A stretch of 17,125 nt of DNA from the NCBI GenBank assembly GCA_002353525.1, contig DEJV01000012.1, positions 4,040-21,164 of the forward strand, given 5' to 3'. Source of the DNA: Prevotella sp. UBA2739. GTDB lineage: Bacteria > Bacteroidota > Bacteroidia > Bacteroidales > Bacteroidaceae. The position numbers were made by a program, and so were the translations under genes. Below the pieces are notes generated by a model. That model was not told the origin of the DNA. It did not search any database and saw only the letters and a program-made list of their open reading frames with translations. Below, piece by piece: positions 5,877 to 15,589 of the stretch; position 1 is the stretch's first letter; each line of letters opens with the position of its first letter.

Positions 5877-7301
5877 TCATTTTTTGTTTTTTGCGATAAT
5901 GGCATCCAGCGTTTGTAGGATGTTTTTGTCTGAAGGTCTCGGCGCGTCGGCATTTTGAATGGTTCCATCGGCATTGATGATGATGAAACGGGGAATGAAC
6001 TGGATGTTGAAGTCGGCAGAGAATTTCTCGTTCTCCGCATCGTTCATCACGTACTGTGGCCAGGCAGGTTTCTCGTCGGCAATCATCTGGCGCCACTTGT
6101 CGTGGTCGCGCTCGCGGTCGGTGCTGATGCTGACGAGCTGGATGGCGGGGTCGTCTTTGTAGTGTTCGGCCACTCGGGCGAAATGGGGTATCTCCATCTT
6201 GCAGGGCACGCACCACGTGGCCCACACATCGATATAGAGCACCTTGCCACGAAGCTCACTCAGTTGATGCGGTTTGCCGTTGATATCGCTGAAGGTCTGT
6301 TCAGGAGCCATCTTGCCGGCTCGCGTATTCTTCAGCGCCTCTATCTTCGGTAGGTATTTATGGAGAAGTTCTGTGTCTTCGGCAGTATATTCCGCGATGG
6401 GTTTCCAGAAGCGGTCCACATCCTCGGGATTACCCTGTGTCACGACCCGATCGACAAGGTTATCCAGCAGACAGTGCTTCACCTGCTTGTCGGTAATAAC
6501 AGGGCGCATCACCTCTATATAGCGTAGGGCATAGTCGGTGAGGTCGGCTTGATTAGCCAACGTAGGGTCTATCTGATTGTACACCCATCGATGCGGCAAG
6601 CGCCATGTCAATCCGACGGGATCGTTGGGATCAATCTCAGTAATGACCTTCTTGTAATCCTCGTTCCCCCATTGCCAATAGATATGGGTATGTCGGTGCT
6701 CACTCAGGATCTCTAAGCGGTAATGGTTGTAAAGCATATCCGTATAAAGACTCATGAAATCACGGGCAGCCTGCGGTTTTACCTTCTTCAACGACTTGCG
6801 CATCCGCGTGATCGTCTCCTCCAGGATACGCAATCCCTCTTCTTTGCCTACACGCTCTTCAGGTCGTCCATAACCCGTGATAGCCGTGATACTGGTAGCG
6901 CGGTTGACGCTGTTCAGATAGTCGGTAGCCGTTTTGTTAGGGCCCGTCACGGTCAACCGTGGGTAAGACTTGGCACTTTTCTTATCTTTGACGGTTGTCA
7001 GATTGACCGTCATCGTCTTGCCACGCTCTACCACCACATCGATCGATCTGCCGTCTGTATTGACACCTACGATGCCGAACTGCCCCGGCAACTGCGTATC
7101 GAAGACAAAGTGATCGTTCTCATCCATGTTGAAAGGCAGCAATTGCTGTTGGAAGAAGTCGAAGTCACGACTGTACTCTATCCCACCCCATCGCATCTGC
7201 TTCCCTCCGGGGATGTGACCTTTTATTAGCTGTGCCTGTGCCGAAAGCGGCAACAGGCAGGCAGCTAATAACAACCTAATCATTAATCTATGATAAACCA
7301 T
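5877..7301 (-). CDS. Secreted TlpA-like thiol-disulfide oxidoreductase (second copy)
   Basis: 474 aa from the ATG at 7301; the frame is open four codons further to a TTG at 7313. Another ATG at 7283 would give a cleaner signal peptide (MIRLLLAACLLPLSAQA), so the start is uncertain. After the signal peptide come a beta-rich N-terminal region of about 100 residues (probably DUF4369-like), a helical middle, and a C-terminal thioredoxin domain with WCVPC at 363-367 and a cis-proline FIPRFIIIN. It shares architecture with its downstream neighbour but little sequence outside the thioredoxin fold. It begins 15 bp after the FISUMP gene, consistent with translation from one transcript. Confidence 0.85.
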   Translation of the reverse strand: MVYHRLMIRLLLAACLLPLSAQAQLIKGHIPGGKQMRWGGIEYSRDFDFFQQQLLPFNMDENDHFVFDTQLPGQFGIVGVNTDGRSIDVVVERGKTMTVNLTTVKDKKSAKSYPRLTVTGPNKTATDYLNSVNRATSITAITGYGRPEERVGKEEGLRILEETITRMRKSLKKVKPQAARDFMSLYTDMLYNHYRLEILSEHRHTHIYWQWGNEDYKKVITEIDPNDPVGLTWRLPHRWVYNQIDPTLANQADLTDYALRYIEVMRPVITDKQVKHCLLDNLVDRVVTQGNPEDVDRFWKPIAEYTAEDTELLHKYLPKIEALKNTRAGKMAPEQTFSDINGKPHQLSELRGKVLYIDVWATWCVPCKMEIPHFARVAEHYKDDPAIQLVSISTDRERDHDKWRQMIADEKPAWPQYVMNDAENEKFSADFNIQFIPRFIIINADGTIQNADAPRPSDKNILQTLDAIIAKNKK

Positions 7302-7316
7302 TTTTGTGTTCAATAT

Positions 7317-8048
7317 TTATCTGGCATCGCGACAGTAGCGTACAGAAATATACCTATAGCTCGTCATGGTTGAGACACGCTGCACCTTATTAGGTTGTGC
7401 AGGCGTTATCTTACGGATAAAGGCACTCTCGTAGGCTGCATCAGGATCAATGGTCGACGACCAGAAGTAGCCATAGTCACCAATATGATACTCAGTGATG
7501 CTTGCCGTACTATAGGAAGCCAGTTGTCCGGCATAGCCGAAGTTCAGGCCAGTCCCCTCTGTTCCTTGTGTGAGCAAAGAGGCTGCTCCTGTTCTCCATC
7601 CTGTCTTGTCGGCTTCTTCCTTACTCATACCGAGAGCCATTTCCAACTGTTTCCAGTCGTCGTCCGTAGGCAGGCGCCATCCGTCAGGACAATTCTCGAG
7701 TGCCTGATAGTAGGTATAGTAGTTGCCGAGTGTCTGCAGACGCTGCTCAGCCTCTTCGTCATCACGTGTATAGAAATAATTCTCTATTCCATTCTCTGTA
7801 AGATAACTCTGATCATACCACGGTTCTCCCGCCCTTGAACTCTCAGCCATCCAGTCGAGATTGCCTATACGCACCCACCTGTATTCATTACCATCGTTAT
7901 CGGTCATGGTTCCTGTGGCTGTGGGGGTAACAACAGGTATCGTCTCTTCGTCATCACCACAAGAGACAAAGACGACGGGGGAAAACAGAAGAAGCACGAC
8001 GTATATGCTTGCTATCTTCATCCTTTTGTAAATATTTATGTTGTTCAT
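7317..8048 (-). CDS. FISUMP-domain lipoprotein (Fibrobacter succinogenes major paralogous domain)
   Basis: 243 aa. The signal sequence ends in a lipobox (FVSC, Cys30), so it is lipid-anchored, probably at the outer membrane. Family hallmarks (TIGR02145/PF09603) are visible: DNDGNEYRWVRIGNLDWMAE near the start, YYTYYQAL, CPDGWRLPTDDDW (120-132), and a C-terminal SVRYCRD. Mature cysteines 120 and 240 are where the family has a likely disulfide pair. The biochemical role of the domain is not established; a surface binding module is a guess. An alternative start at Met10 (8021) would also leave a good signal sequence. It sits between an unrecognised lipoprotein and the TlpA genes. Confidence 0.85.
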   Translation of the reverse strand: MNNINIYKRMKIASIYVVLLLFSPVVFVSCGDDEETIPVVTPTATGTMTDNDGNEYRWVRIGNLDWMAESSRAGEPWYDQSYLTENGIENYFYTRDDEEAEQRLQTLGNYYTYYQALENCPDGWRLPTDDDWKQLEMALGMSKEEADKTGWRTGAASLLTQGTEGTGLNFGYAGQLASYSTASITEYHIGDYGYFWSSTIDPDAAYESAFIRKITPAQPNKVQRVSTMTSYRYISVRYCRDAR

Positions 8049-8079
8049 TACTTTTCAATCGTTTGTCAATAGTCATTCA

Positions 8080-8985
8080 TTATAATTCAAAACCCTGGTC
8101 CAGGATTATCTCACGCAGAAGGGCATATTTCTCCATCATGACACTCGAGGAGCCGTATTCTGCCTCAAACTCAGATGGTGACATGGTCAGCACCGCCTCC
8201 AACCAGAGGGAGAGGTCTGTAGACTGATAATAGAAATAGTTGCCCCACCAGTCGTCTTCTATGTAATAGAACATACCGAGATCCCACACTTCCTGATCGG
8301 TGAGCTCGCCGTCGATATCATTACCATAGTAATCCTTGCTGAAGGCGTAGAACTGGTTCATCAACTCTTCAGGAACACGGCTAATGGAGTTTTTCACGAT
8401 GTCAACGATCATGTCACCGAAATAAGTCTCCGGATCATCGTAAGCCTCACCACCGCCCATGCTGATGACATACGACCTCAGTCCCAGCACTTTATCACGC
8501 TGCCGTAACCGGCCGTAATAGTCGTAGTGGAGGTCGTTGACCAAGAAGAAACTGTATGGGGTGTTTTTACCCAGTCGCTTGATGAGATATTTCTGCACAT
8601 ATTCGGCAGCTTTTCGCTGTTGTTCGATATCTTCAATATATTCGTAGGTATACTTGTAATCGGATTGCCAGTCGATGCTTCCCATAATAAAATAGGTAAT
8701 GTCGAGCAATTCTGACCTGCCATCACTTGTATGCGTGATGAGCGTATCCTTGAAAAGGAGATAACTTCCTGTCTGATTATAGAAATCTCTTCGTAACTGG
8801 GCAGTAGGACTATTATCGTCGTCAGCCGGGGCAAATCCGTTGACATCTGCATAGCTGGGGGTGGTGTCGTCTTCCTCGCCTCCGCAGGCAACGCACACGC
8901 CCGAGATGCAGATGGCGAAGAGTGCCAGCAGCAAGTTGTAGGCCATTCTCGCAGCTTTGTGGATAGGATGGATATTGTTGTTCAT
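8080..8985 (-). CDS. Lipoprotein of unknown function in the SusCD operon
   Basis: 301 aa with a signal sequence and lipobox (CVAC, Cys34), followed by an acidic stretch (GGEEDD) that may promote surface export. The mature part is rich in Asp, Glu and Tyr, with no repeats and no membrane segment. I do not recognise the family with confidence. Its place after susD, its size and its general pattern recall the Mx1-type putative zinc metallopeptidases often found in SusCD-TlpA loci, but no HExxH is present, so if related it is degenerate. Met14 (8946) is an alternative start. Gaps of 46 bp to susD and 31 bp to the FISUMP gene place it in the operon. Confidence 0.75.
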   Translation of the reverse strand: MNNNIHPIHKAARMAYNLLLALFAICISGVCVACGGEEDDTTPSYADVNGFAPADDDNSPTAQLRRDFYNQTGSYLLFKDTLITHTSDGRSELLDITYFIMGSIDWQSDYKYTYEYIEDIEQQRKAAEYVQKYLIKRLGKNTPYSFFLVNDLHYDYYGRLRQRDKVLGLRSYVISMGGGEAYDDPETYFGDMIVDIVKNSISRVPEELMNQFYAFSKDYYGNDIDGELTDQEVWDLGMFYYIEDDWWGNYFYYQSTDLSLWLEAVLTMSPSEFEAEYGSSSVMMEKYALLREIILDQGFEL

Positions 8986-9031
8986 AATTGCGTTTCGTTT
9001 TGGGGTTGTTGATATACTTTGGGTGTGTCGA

Positions 9032-10687
9032 TTAGTAATCGTTGTCGCTATCGTCGGCAGCCACCACCTTGAAAGGATTGCGGAAGGGTCGCGGGTTGCT
9101 GCCGATGCTCACCTGATGGTCGCGCACCTGCTTGGGAATGTCGAGCGTGTAGGCATCGTCGTTGGGTTCCAGGCGGTAGTAGTTGGTATGGTCGCGCACA
9201 TCGGCATAGTCGACCGTCTTGATGAAGGTGAAGGTATGCTCAATGGTGGTGGAGTAGGGGTACTTGGCGTCTACCTGATAGCGTCGCAGGTCGAACCACC
9301 GGTGCCCTTCGAGGCAGAGCTCGCGCTCGCGCTCTTCGCGGATAAAGGTGATGAGTTCGGCTCCACTGAGCGAGATATCGGCATGATTTTTCAGGCGGGC
9401 GGCCCTGAGCAGGTTGAGTTGCCGGCAGGCCTCGCCATCGTTGCCTTGCTGAGCCTCTGCCTCTGCCAAGAGTAGATAAGCCTCTGCTGTGCGCAGGCAG
9501 AACACGTCGCTGGCCGTGTTGTAGGTGTTGAAATTGTCGGTGCTGTTGTTGATTTTCTTATACGACCAGCATCCATTCGAGATGTCGTCTTGGTTGGTGA
9601 TGTAGGCCCCAATGCGCCCGTCATTATTATCGTAGAGACTGAGCAGATGATCACTGATGGTATATGTGGGTGCATAAGTGTATTCGCCTCCGTAGCGGTT
9701 GGCTCTGTTCGGATACATGTAGATGGTGTTTCCAAAGCACGAACTGCCGTTAGAGTATATCACCTCAGGGCTTTGAGCACTAATGGGATATCCTTCCGAC
9801 CAGTTGCGCAGGTCGAGCAAACTATTGTTCATGGCGAGGGCTTTCCTGGCATAGTCGGCCGCCTCGCTCCAGTTTTGCATGAAGGCAGCTATACGGCTTC
9901 GGAAGATGTAGACAGCCAGGATGCCCGCGCGATATTTGTTTTTTGGTTTTTCCGCATTTGCCAGTCTCTGCTCGGCCTGGTTGAGGTCGCTGACAATGAG
10001 GTCGTACACTTCCGACAGGCTATTGCGCGTGAACTCGATGTCCTGGATTTCGGCAGATGTCTTGATAGGAATACCAGGGGTGGTTGCCGCAGTTGCCGGT
10101 GCATAAGGCTTGGCATAGAGATTGACCAGCATGAAGTAATAGTTGGCGCGCAAGAAATGGCACTCGCCGACTACCTGGTTGAGCAGAGCCTCGTCATCCT
10201 CATCTTCAGGATCTACCTCGTTGGCTGCCTCAAGAATCATATTGCACTTACCAATTTTTTCGTAACCCATCAACCAATAACTGGCCTCACTGCTTTCGTT
10301 GGAGTTCTTTCCCTCTTCATTCAGGAAACAGCTTTGCTGCCAGGTAAAGTAGGGATAATAATCCGGTGTACAGTACCTGCTGTCGTATGGTGGATAGTAA
10401 GTGTCTAAGTTTTCTTCCAACTCATCACTCATGAAATGAACGATGTCAAAATTATGATTGTAAAGCGAGTACGTGGAATTAGCTGTACTGACATAGCCTA
10501 ATGGCAGCAAACAGTCTCCGGTGAGCAGTTCATCGAGATCGGTAACCGTCTGCACGCGAGACATATCCTGTGAGTATTCATCTAAGAAGTCTGAGCAGGA
10601 TGTAAATAAAGGTAGCAGGGAGAAAAGCACACACGACAAAATGCTTGTTGCCATTTTCCTTACCTTACTGATATCTTTCTTTTTCAT
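9032..10687 (-). CDS. SusD/RagB-family nutrient-binding outer-membrane lipoprotein
   Basis: 551 aa from the ATG at 10687; an upstream TTG at 10717 would overlap the susC stop and is less likely. The lipobox LFTSC places the lipidated cysteine at 31. The mature start CSDFLDEYSQD and the C-terminal EGHRWFDLRRY motif (about 460-470) are classic SusD signatures, and the 'YIFRSRIAAFMQNWSEAADYA' type TPR-like helices lie in the middle. SusD proteins sit on the cell surface and act as a lid on the SusC barrel, capturing ligand. No carbohydrate-active enzyme accompanies it here, so the ligand need not be a glycan. It starts 26 bp after the susC stop. Confidence 0.93.
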   Translation of the reverse strand: MKKKDISKVRKMATSILSCVLFSLLPLFTSCSDFLDEYSQDMSRVQTVTDLDELLTGDCLLPLGYVSTANSTYSLYNHNFDIVHFMSDELEENLDTYYPPYDSRYCTPDYYPYFTWQQSCFLNEEGKNSNESSEASYWLMGYEKIGKCNMILEAANEVDPEDEDDEALLNQVVGECHFLRANYYFMLVNLYAKPYAPATAATTPGIPIKTSAEIQDIEFTRNSLSEVYDLIVSDLNQAEQRLANAEKPKNKYRAGILAVYIFRSRIAAFMQNWSEAADYARKALAMNNSLLDLRNWSEGYPISAQSPEVIYSNGSSCFGNTIYMYPNRANRYGGEYTYAPTYTISDHLLSLYDNNDGRIGAYITNQDDISNGCWSYKKINNSTDNFNTYNTASDVFCLRTAEAYLLLAEAEAQQGNDGEACRQLNLLRAARLKNHADISLSGAELITFIREERERELCLEGHRWFDLRRYQVDAKYPYSTTIEHTFTFIKTVDYADVRDHTNYYRLEPNDDAYTLDIPKQVRDHQVSIGSNPRPFRNPFKVVAADDSDNDY

Positions 10688-10713
10688 TGTTTTCTTTGTT
10701 TCTTGATGTTTTA

Positions 10714-13700
10714 TCAAAATCTTACATTCAAGCCGAGTGAGAAACTGGGACGGTCAGACAACTGAATGGTAGAGAATCCGCCTTGTGTGGGCGTCTGTCC
10801 TTTCAGGTCGGGGTCGCAGATGGTAAAGAGGTTATAGGCCGACGCTGTCAGTTCGAGGCGTGAGATGCCAATGCGGCTAAGTAACTGACGACTGAACTCG
10901 TAGGTAATGCTGAGCGACTGCATTTTCAGGTAGTCGGCACTCACTACACGCAGGTTGGAATAGTCGTACATATCCCAATAGTTGTCGCCAAGGGGGTACA
11001 CATCATTAAAAGAGCTGAAGCTCGTCCACAGGCGGGAATATTCGAAATAGGCCCTATTGCTGGTGGTGAGAATGGCAGGCAGCGTGGTATGCATCTCGTC
11101 GCCGGGGAATCTCCAGCGGTCTATATAATCACGGCTGTAGTTCTTATTGGCGTAGATCTTGTTGCCGTATCCGCCAGAGGCAGCATTACCGTACATAGCG
11201 AACAAGCGGGTCTTGGCTCCAAGAGAGTAGCCCAAGGTGATATTGGCACGCCAGTTCTTGTAACGGAAAGTATTCGTAAGTGATCCCTGAATATCGGCAT
11301 CACGCTTGCCACTGGCCTCAAGCACGGTGGTATAGAAGTCAGCCTTCTCCAATCCACGGACTGCAGCGATGTTATCGAACCAATCGTCGATGAGCGGACC
11401 GCCGTTCACAGGCGACAGACCCAGGAAGCGGTAGCTGTAGAAGGTGTTGACACTCTTACCCTTCACCATGGCCGTACCATTGAGGAAGTTGCTCAGCGTG
11501 TAGTCTTGTGCATCCGGACGGGTATCCAGGGTGTTGATAATCTTTGAGATGGATGTGGAGAGCGTCCAACGGAAGTTCTTGGTCTGTATGGGCGTGGCCG
11601 TGATGTCGAACGAATAGCCTTTGTTGGTGACGTCGCCACCATTGATGATGTACGAGGTGACACCGTTGACGGTAGAGACTTTTTTCGACATGAAAGCATC
11701 TTTGGTCTTCTTGTAGAAGACTGATGCCTCCATCGCCAGGCGGTGGTTGAAGAAACTCATGTCGAGTCCCAGGTTCCACGACTGGGTCTTTTCCCATTTC
11801 AGGTCGGGGTTTGGATTCTTCTCGATGTTGGCCAGAAACTGGTTGTAGTAAGTCGACATGCCCCCTTTGCGGATGGTCATGACAGGACTTTCGCTGTCGA
11901 GCATGTTGCCTTGGAAACCGTACGACAGTTTCAAAGTGGTGTAGTCAATCCATTGGGCCTTGCTGACAAGGCTGCTCAGGTCGTAGCTGCCTGATGCCGA
12001 CCAGATGGGCAGGAACCGTTCGTTGCTGCGGTCGCCAAAACGGTTGGAGGCATCTACACGGCCGTTCACATTGACACGCCAAAGGCGCTTGTACCCGAAT
12101 GAGAAAGAGGCATAGGTGGAGAACTGGTTCGTCAGGTTGTCGGTAAATGCCATGACATTGGACGTTTTCCATGCCCCATAAGCCTGATAGATGGTGGGGT
12201 CGATATCGTTGGCCACCAGCAGTCCGCGGTCGCGGTAGTAGCCGCGTTCTGTATAGCTGTGGTTGCGGTTGCGGTCGGAATTGATCTCAACACCAGCTGT
12301 GGCATCGATATTATATTTCTCGTCTTCGCCGAAATACTTGTTGGCATCGAGTTGGAAACGGGCAGTATAGTTGAAATCACGTGTAGTGGATTTGCTAATT
12401 TCTCCACCTACCGGACAACTGGAATCGGCTATACGGTCGGCATCGATGGGCACACCGTAGTCTGATTCGCGCAACTGGGCAATGTGGTAGGTCTTCTCGC
12501 CCCACCAGCCTTCCTGGTCGGTGTTCTGGTAGGTCAGCGAGAGAATGGCGTTCGCATGGAGCCAGTTGGTGAAAGTGAACTGCAGGTTGGTATTGAAAGT
12601 CATAGAGTTGGTCGACTGCTTGCGATAAGAGTTTTCCAGCTCATTCAGTATGTTGTAGTTGTAGTTGTAGGTTGAGGTGATGCCGGGTTTGTAGTAATAA
12701 TAGGTGCCGTCGCTATTGTAGGCGGGGATGGCACGGTTGGTGGTGTAGGCATAATCCATGGGGGCAATCTCGTCCTTATAGTAGTGGCGGTCGCTGTGAT
12801 AGCCATTGAAGGAGAAAGAGGCCGTCAGCCAGTTAGAGAATGTGTTGTCAAGGTTCAGCGCGTAGGTATAGCGTTCTGCACCGTTGGCCTTGATGACATC
12901 GTCGTCGTGGTTGTAGCCTATAGAGGCATAATAGCGTGAGGTTTTCGAGCCTCCGCTCACGCTCAGCGAGTGTTGGGTGCTCAGAGAGTTGCTAGTAAGC
13001 AGTTTGAACCAGTCGGTATTCTCTGATTCTGCTTTGCTGATAGCATCGACAAACTCCTGATAGGTTATTTTCTTATTATACAGGTCGGACAGAAGTCCCT
13101 CATAGCCTACGGGGGCCATATTGCCATCGTAGGGATAGTGGTCGTGGTAAAGCTCACGCGAGAATTGGATACGCTCTTTGGCACTCATCACATTGACGGA
13201 ACGGTCGCTGTAGTGGGGGCGCAACTTGGCGTTCATAGAGAAGTTGTAGCTCACCTCGGGTTTACCCTCTGAACCACGTTTTGTGGTGACCACGATAACG
13301 CCGTTGGCAGCCTTTGTACCATAGATGGCGGTGGCGGCGGCATCTTTCAAGACGTCGATACGTTCTATATCTTGCGGATTGATGCCGGAGATCGCATTAC
13401 CGATACGGTTTACGTAATCCGGGTCGTTGAGCTCTTCGGGTGACACATTCACCGGGTCATGGATGATGATACCATCCACCACCCACAGCGGTTCACGGTT
13501 ACCGATCAGCGTGGAGGTACCACGAATACGGATCTTCGGAGCTACGCCCACCTCGGCAGAGTTGTTGGTAACGAGCAGGTCGGGTATGCGGCCTTCGAGC
13601 ATCTGGTCGAGTGACGACATGTCCGAGCGGGCCAGGTCTTCCATCTTGGCTGAGCTGACTGCCGAGGTGAGAGAGCGCTTGTCGAGCACCTGATATCCGG

Positions 13701-14292
13701 TGACCACCACCTCGTCGAGCTCATGGCCGGAAACCATGATGATGTCCTGGGTGACGGTCTTTGTGCCGGCGGCAATGGTCTTATAGACCGTCTCCATGCC
13801 CACGTACGAGAATTTGAGCACGGTCTTGTCGTTGGGAATCTTGAACGTGTAGAATCCGTCGGCGTCGGTCACGGTGCACACACGGCTCTCGCCGATGCAC
13901 ACAGGCACGCCGATAAGCGGATTGCCCTCGTTGTCTTTCACGATACCTTTCACGGTGCGCTCGCCGTTGTTACGCTTCAGTGGCGTGATGGTGACGATGC
14001 CGTTGTTCTCTTCGCTTTGGCAGCCAATCTGGCGCATCACCTTGTTCATTACTTGCCTGGTTGGGGCATTGGTTTCGTTGACAGTCACCCTGGGCAGGCT
14101 TTTCAGTTCGTCGGCATTGTAGAGAAACTGGATTTTGGTTTGCCGTTTCACCTCGTCGAGGAACTGCTTCACCGTCACGTCTTTCATGTTGACCGTGATG
14201 CGGGTGTTGTCGAGAGTCTGTGCCGGCAAGCTAATGGCCATCACCAGGAAAGCCATGAGAGCCAGACATCTTTTCAGAATTGTTTTTCGCAT
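10714..14292 (-). CDS. SusC/RagA-family TonB-dependent transporter with N-terminal STN signalling domain
   Basis: 1192 aa from the ATG at 14292; the frame is open upstream into fecR, but the signal peptide (MRKTILKRC...LPAQ) marks this start. Domains: STN/secretin-like signalling domain about 30-105, carboxypeptidase-like regulatory domain about 113-190 (VKGIVKDNEGNPLIGVPV), the DEVVVTGY junction, plug about 205-340 (RIRGTS, LWVVDG, YGTKAANGVIVVTTKRG), then a 22-strand-type barrel ending in a terminal Phe (NVRF). It imports ligand across the outer membrane using TonB energy. The STN domain, with fecR and a sigma gene directly upstream, makes it a transducer that reports ligand binding to FecR. 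It starts 46 bp after the fecR stop. Confidence 0.93.
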   Translation of the reverse strand: MRKTILKRCLALMAFLVMAISLPAQTLDNTRITVNMKDVTVKQFLDEVKRQTKIQFLYNADELKSLPRVTVNETNAPTRQVMNKVMRQIGCQSEENNGIVTITPLKRNNGERTVKGIVKDNEGNPLIGVPVCIGESRVCTVTDADGFYTFKIPNDKTVLKFSYVGMETVYKTIAAGTKTVTQDIIMVSGHELDEVVVTGYQVLDKRSLTSAVSSAKMEDLARSDMSSLDQMLEGRIPDLLVTNNSAEVGVAPKIRIRGTSTLIGNREPLWVVDGIIIHDPVNVSPEELNDPDYVNRIGNAISGINPQDIERIDVLKDAAATAIYGTKAANGVIVVTTKRGSEGKPEVSYNFSMNAKLRPHYSDRSVNVMSAKERIQFSRELYHDHYPYDGNMAPVGYEGLLSDLYNKKITYQEFVDAISKAESENTDWFKLLTSNSLSTQHSLSVSGGSKTSRYYASIGYNHDDDVIKANGAERYTYALNLDNTFSNWLTASFSFNGYHSDRHYYKDEIAPMDYAYTTNRAIPAYNSDGTYYYYKPGITSTYNYNYNILNELENSYRKQSTNSMTFNTNLQFTFTNWLHANAILSLTYQNTDQEGWWGEKTYHIAQLRESDYGVPIDADRIADSSCPVGGEISKSTTRDFNYTARFQLDANKYFGEDEKYNIDATAGVEINSDRNRNHSYTERGYYRDRGLLVANDIDPTIYQAYGAWKTSNVMAFTDNLTNQFSTYASFSFGYKRLWRVNVNGRVDASNRFGDRSNERFLPIWSASGSYDLSSLVSKAQWIDYTTLKLSYGFQGNMLDSESPVMTIRKGGMSTYYNQFLANIEKNPNPDLKWEKTQSWNLGLDMSFFNHRLAMEASVFYKKTKDAFMSKKVSTVNGVTSYIINGGDVTNKGYSFDITATPIQTKNFRWTLSTSISKIINTLDTRPDAQDYTLSNFLNGTAMVKGKSVNTFYSYRFLGLSPVNGGPLIDDWFDNIAAVRGLEKADFYTTVLEASGKRDADIQGSLTNTFRYKNWRANITLGYSLGAKTRLFAMYGNAASGGYGNKIYANKNYSRDYIDRWRFPGDEMHTTLPAILTTSNRAYFEYSRLWTSFSSFNDVYPLGDNYWDMYDYSNLRVVSADYLKMQSLSITYEFSRQLLSRIGISRLELTASAYNLFTICDPDLKGQTPTQGGFSTIQLSDRPSFSLGLNVRF

Positions 14293-14338
14293 CTCTCTTT
14301 GTGTTTTTTGGTGAATAAATGATGATGTATGATTATTA

Positions 14339-15589
14339 TTATTTCTTCCGGATGATGATAGATCCGTCGCGCTGTTCCATCTCCACGTCGCACACGGTGG
14401 TGATGGCGCTGATGACGCGCTCGATGCTGCCATAGCGCTCCAGTGAGCCTGTGAAGTGGATGGAGCGCAGACTGTTGTCGCGGAACCTCACCTTGTCGAT
14501 GTTGTACCATTGTGCCAGCACGTTCATCAGTTGTTCCAGGGTGCTGTTCTCAAAGACAAACGTACCCGTGTTCCATGCGGTATAGGGGGTGGTGTCGACG
14601 TCAGCAATGGACAGTTGAGAATTGACAACGGACAATTCTTGTCCGGGCTTCAGCATCTGCTCCTTGCCGCTGCTGGGAGTAAAGCCCACGGAGCCGCGAA
14701 CCAAGGTGACGGTCGTCTTGCTCTTCGCGTCTCTCTCTGTCTTCACCCAGAACTCTGTGCCATAGACCTTGATGCTGCCTTGCGGCGTGTGGACAATGAA
14801 GGGGCGGCTTTGGTTCTTGGCCACAAAGAAGTAGGCTTCGCCCTGCAGCTCCACCTCGCGCTTGCTGCCAGTGAAGTGAAGAGGGTAGGAGAGAGTCGTA
14901 TTATAATTAAGGTGTACGCGCGTACCGTCGTCGAGGGTCATCCAGAACTCCTTGTCGTGGTGGGTGACCAGTGTGGCCGCATCTTCAAAACGCGAGTTGA
15001 CTGTTGCCGACAGGACGTCGGACGACGGTTGCTGCGTGGTGGTTGAGGGCTGTTGAGACTCGGTAGAACTGGCATTGGTGCTGACGGACAACATCTGTTT
15101 CATGTTGGTGACGACGTGCTGCTGTCCGCCAATGGTGAGTACAGCCTCGTTCTTGCCGTTCTCTTCCGACTGTGCCATTGCCGTGAGCACTTCTTCCGAC
15201 AGAGTGGGGGGAGTGGTGGCGTGACGCATGCCATACCAGTAGGCACCCACCACGAGCAACAGGATGGCTGCTGCCACGCGGAGCAAGTTCTTGAAGGAGA
15301 TAGGTGACGAATGGGCGGCAGACTCTTTGCCTCTCAGGGTGCTGAGCTCATTGTCAGAACCTTGTGTGTGGTCGATTCTCTCACGGAACTTCTGCCATGC
15401 GGCATTCTTGTCGATGGAGTGATAAAGATGGTAACTGGCAACAAAGTCGTCAGCGTTCATCAGTTCGTCAAACTGTTGTTTGTTTTCCGGACTCTCTTCC
15501 AGCCATGCGTCGAGCTGCTGTTGGTCATCCTCTGTGAGCTGACCCGTCAGCAGGTTGTATAGAATATCGTTAATGTCTTTGTGTGTCAT
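14339..15589 (-). CDS. FecR-family anti-sigma factor
   Basis: 416 aa from the ATG at 15589; a longer frame to a TTG at 15697 would cross most of the gap to the sigma gene and is not credible. A cytoplasmic N-terminal helical part (1-100) would hold the ECF sigma factor, followed by one membrane helix (about 102-120) and a periplasmic FecR domain (about 213-306, e.g. LDDGTRVHLNYNTTL). The C-terminal STN-contacting part is about 340-416 (TGTFVFENSTLEQLM). The linker 170-195 is rich in Ser, Thr and Gln. Residues 319-328 (LSVVNSQLSI), in the loop after LKPGQE, are encoded by a heptad repeat of the TTGACAA type, so a repeat seems to have entered the reading frame without breaking it. It is expected to release or activate the sigma factor when SusC binds ligand. 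Confidence 0.9.
   Translation of the reverse strand: MTHKDINDILYNLLTGQLTEDDQQQLDAWLEESPENKQQFDELMNADDFVASYHLYHSIDKNAAWQKFRERIDHTQGSDNELSTLRGKESAAHSSPISFKNLLRVAAAILLLVVGAYWYGMRHATTPPTLSEEVLTAMAQSEENGKNEAVLTIGGQQHVVTNMKQMLSVSTNASSTESQQPSTTTQQPSSDVLSATVNSRFEDAATLVTHHDKEFWMTLDDGTRVHLNYNTTLSYPLHFTGSKREVELQGEAYFFVAKNQSRPFIVHTPQGSIKVYGTEFWVKTERDAKSKTTVTLVRGSVGFTPSSGKEQMLKPGQELSVVNSQLSIADVDTTPYTAWNTGTFVFENSTLEQLMNVLAQWYNIDKVRFRDNSLRSIHFTGSLERYGSIERVISAITTVCDVEMEQRDGSIIIRKK
14606..14640 (-). repeat. In-frame heptad repeat inside fecR
   Basis: On the plus strand the consecutive 7-mers are TGGACAG, TTGAGAA, TTGACAA, CGGACAA and then TTC. It has the same period as the spacer repeats and a related sequence. 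It encodes residues 319-328 of FecR. Confidence 0.65.

Noticed and set aside
8080..8985. Active zinc metallopeptidase
   Set aside because: No HExxH or similar metal-binding pair is visible; only context suggested it.
10688..10717. Longer SusD start overlapping the susC stop
   Set aside because: It needs a TTG start and would add ten residues before the basic n-region of a good lipoprotein signal sequence at 10687.
14293..14433. Longer SusC N-terminus
   Set aside because: The 47 extra residues read through the fecR 3' end in another frame and precede a typical signal peptide starting at 14292.
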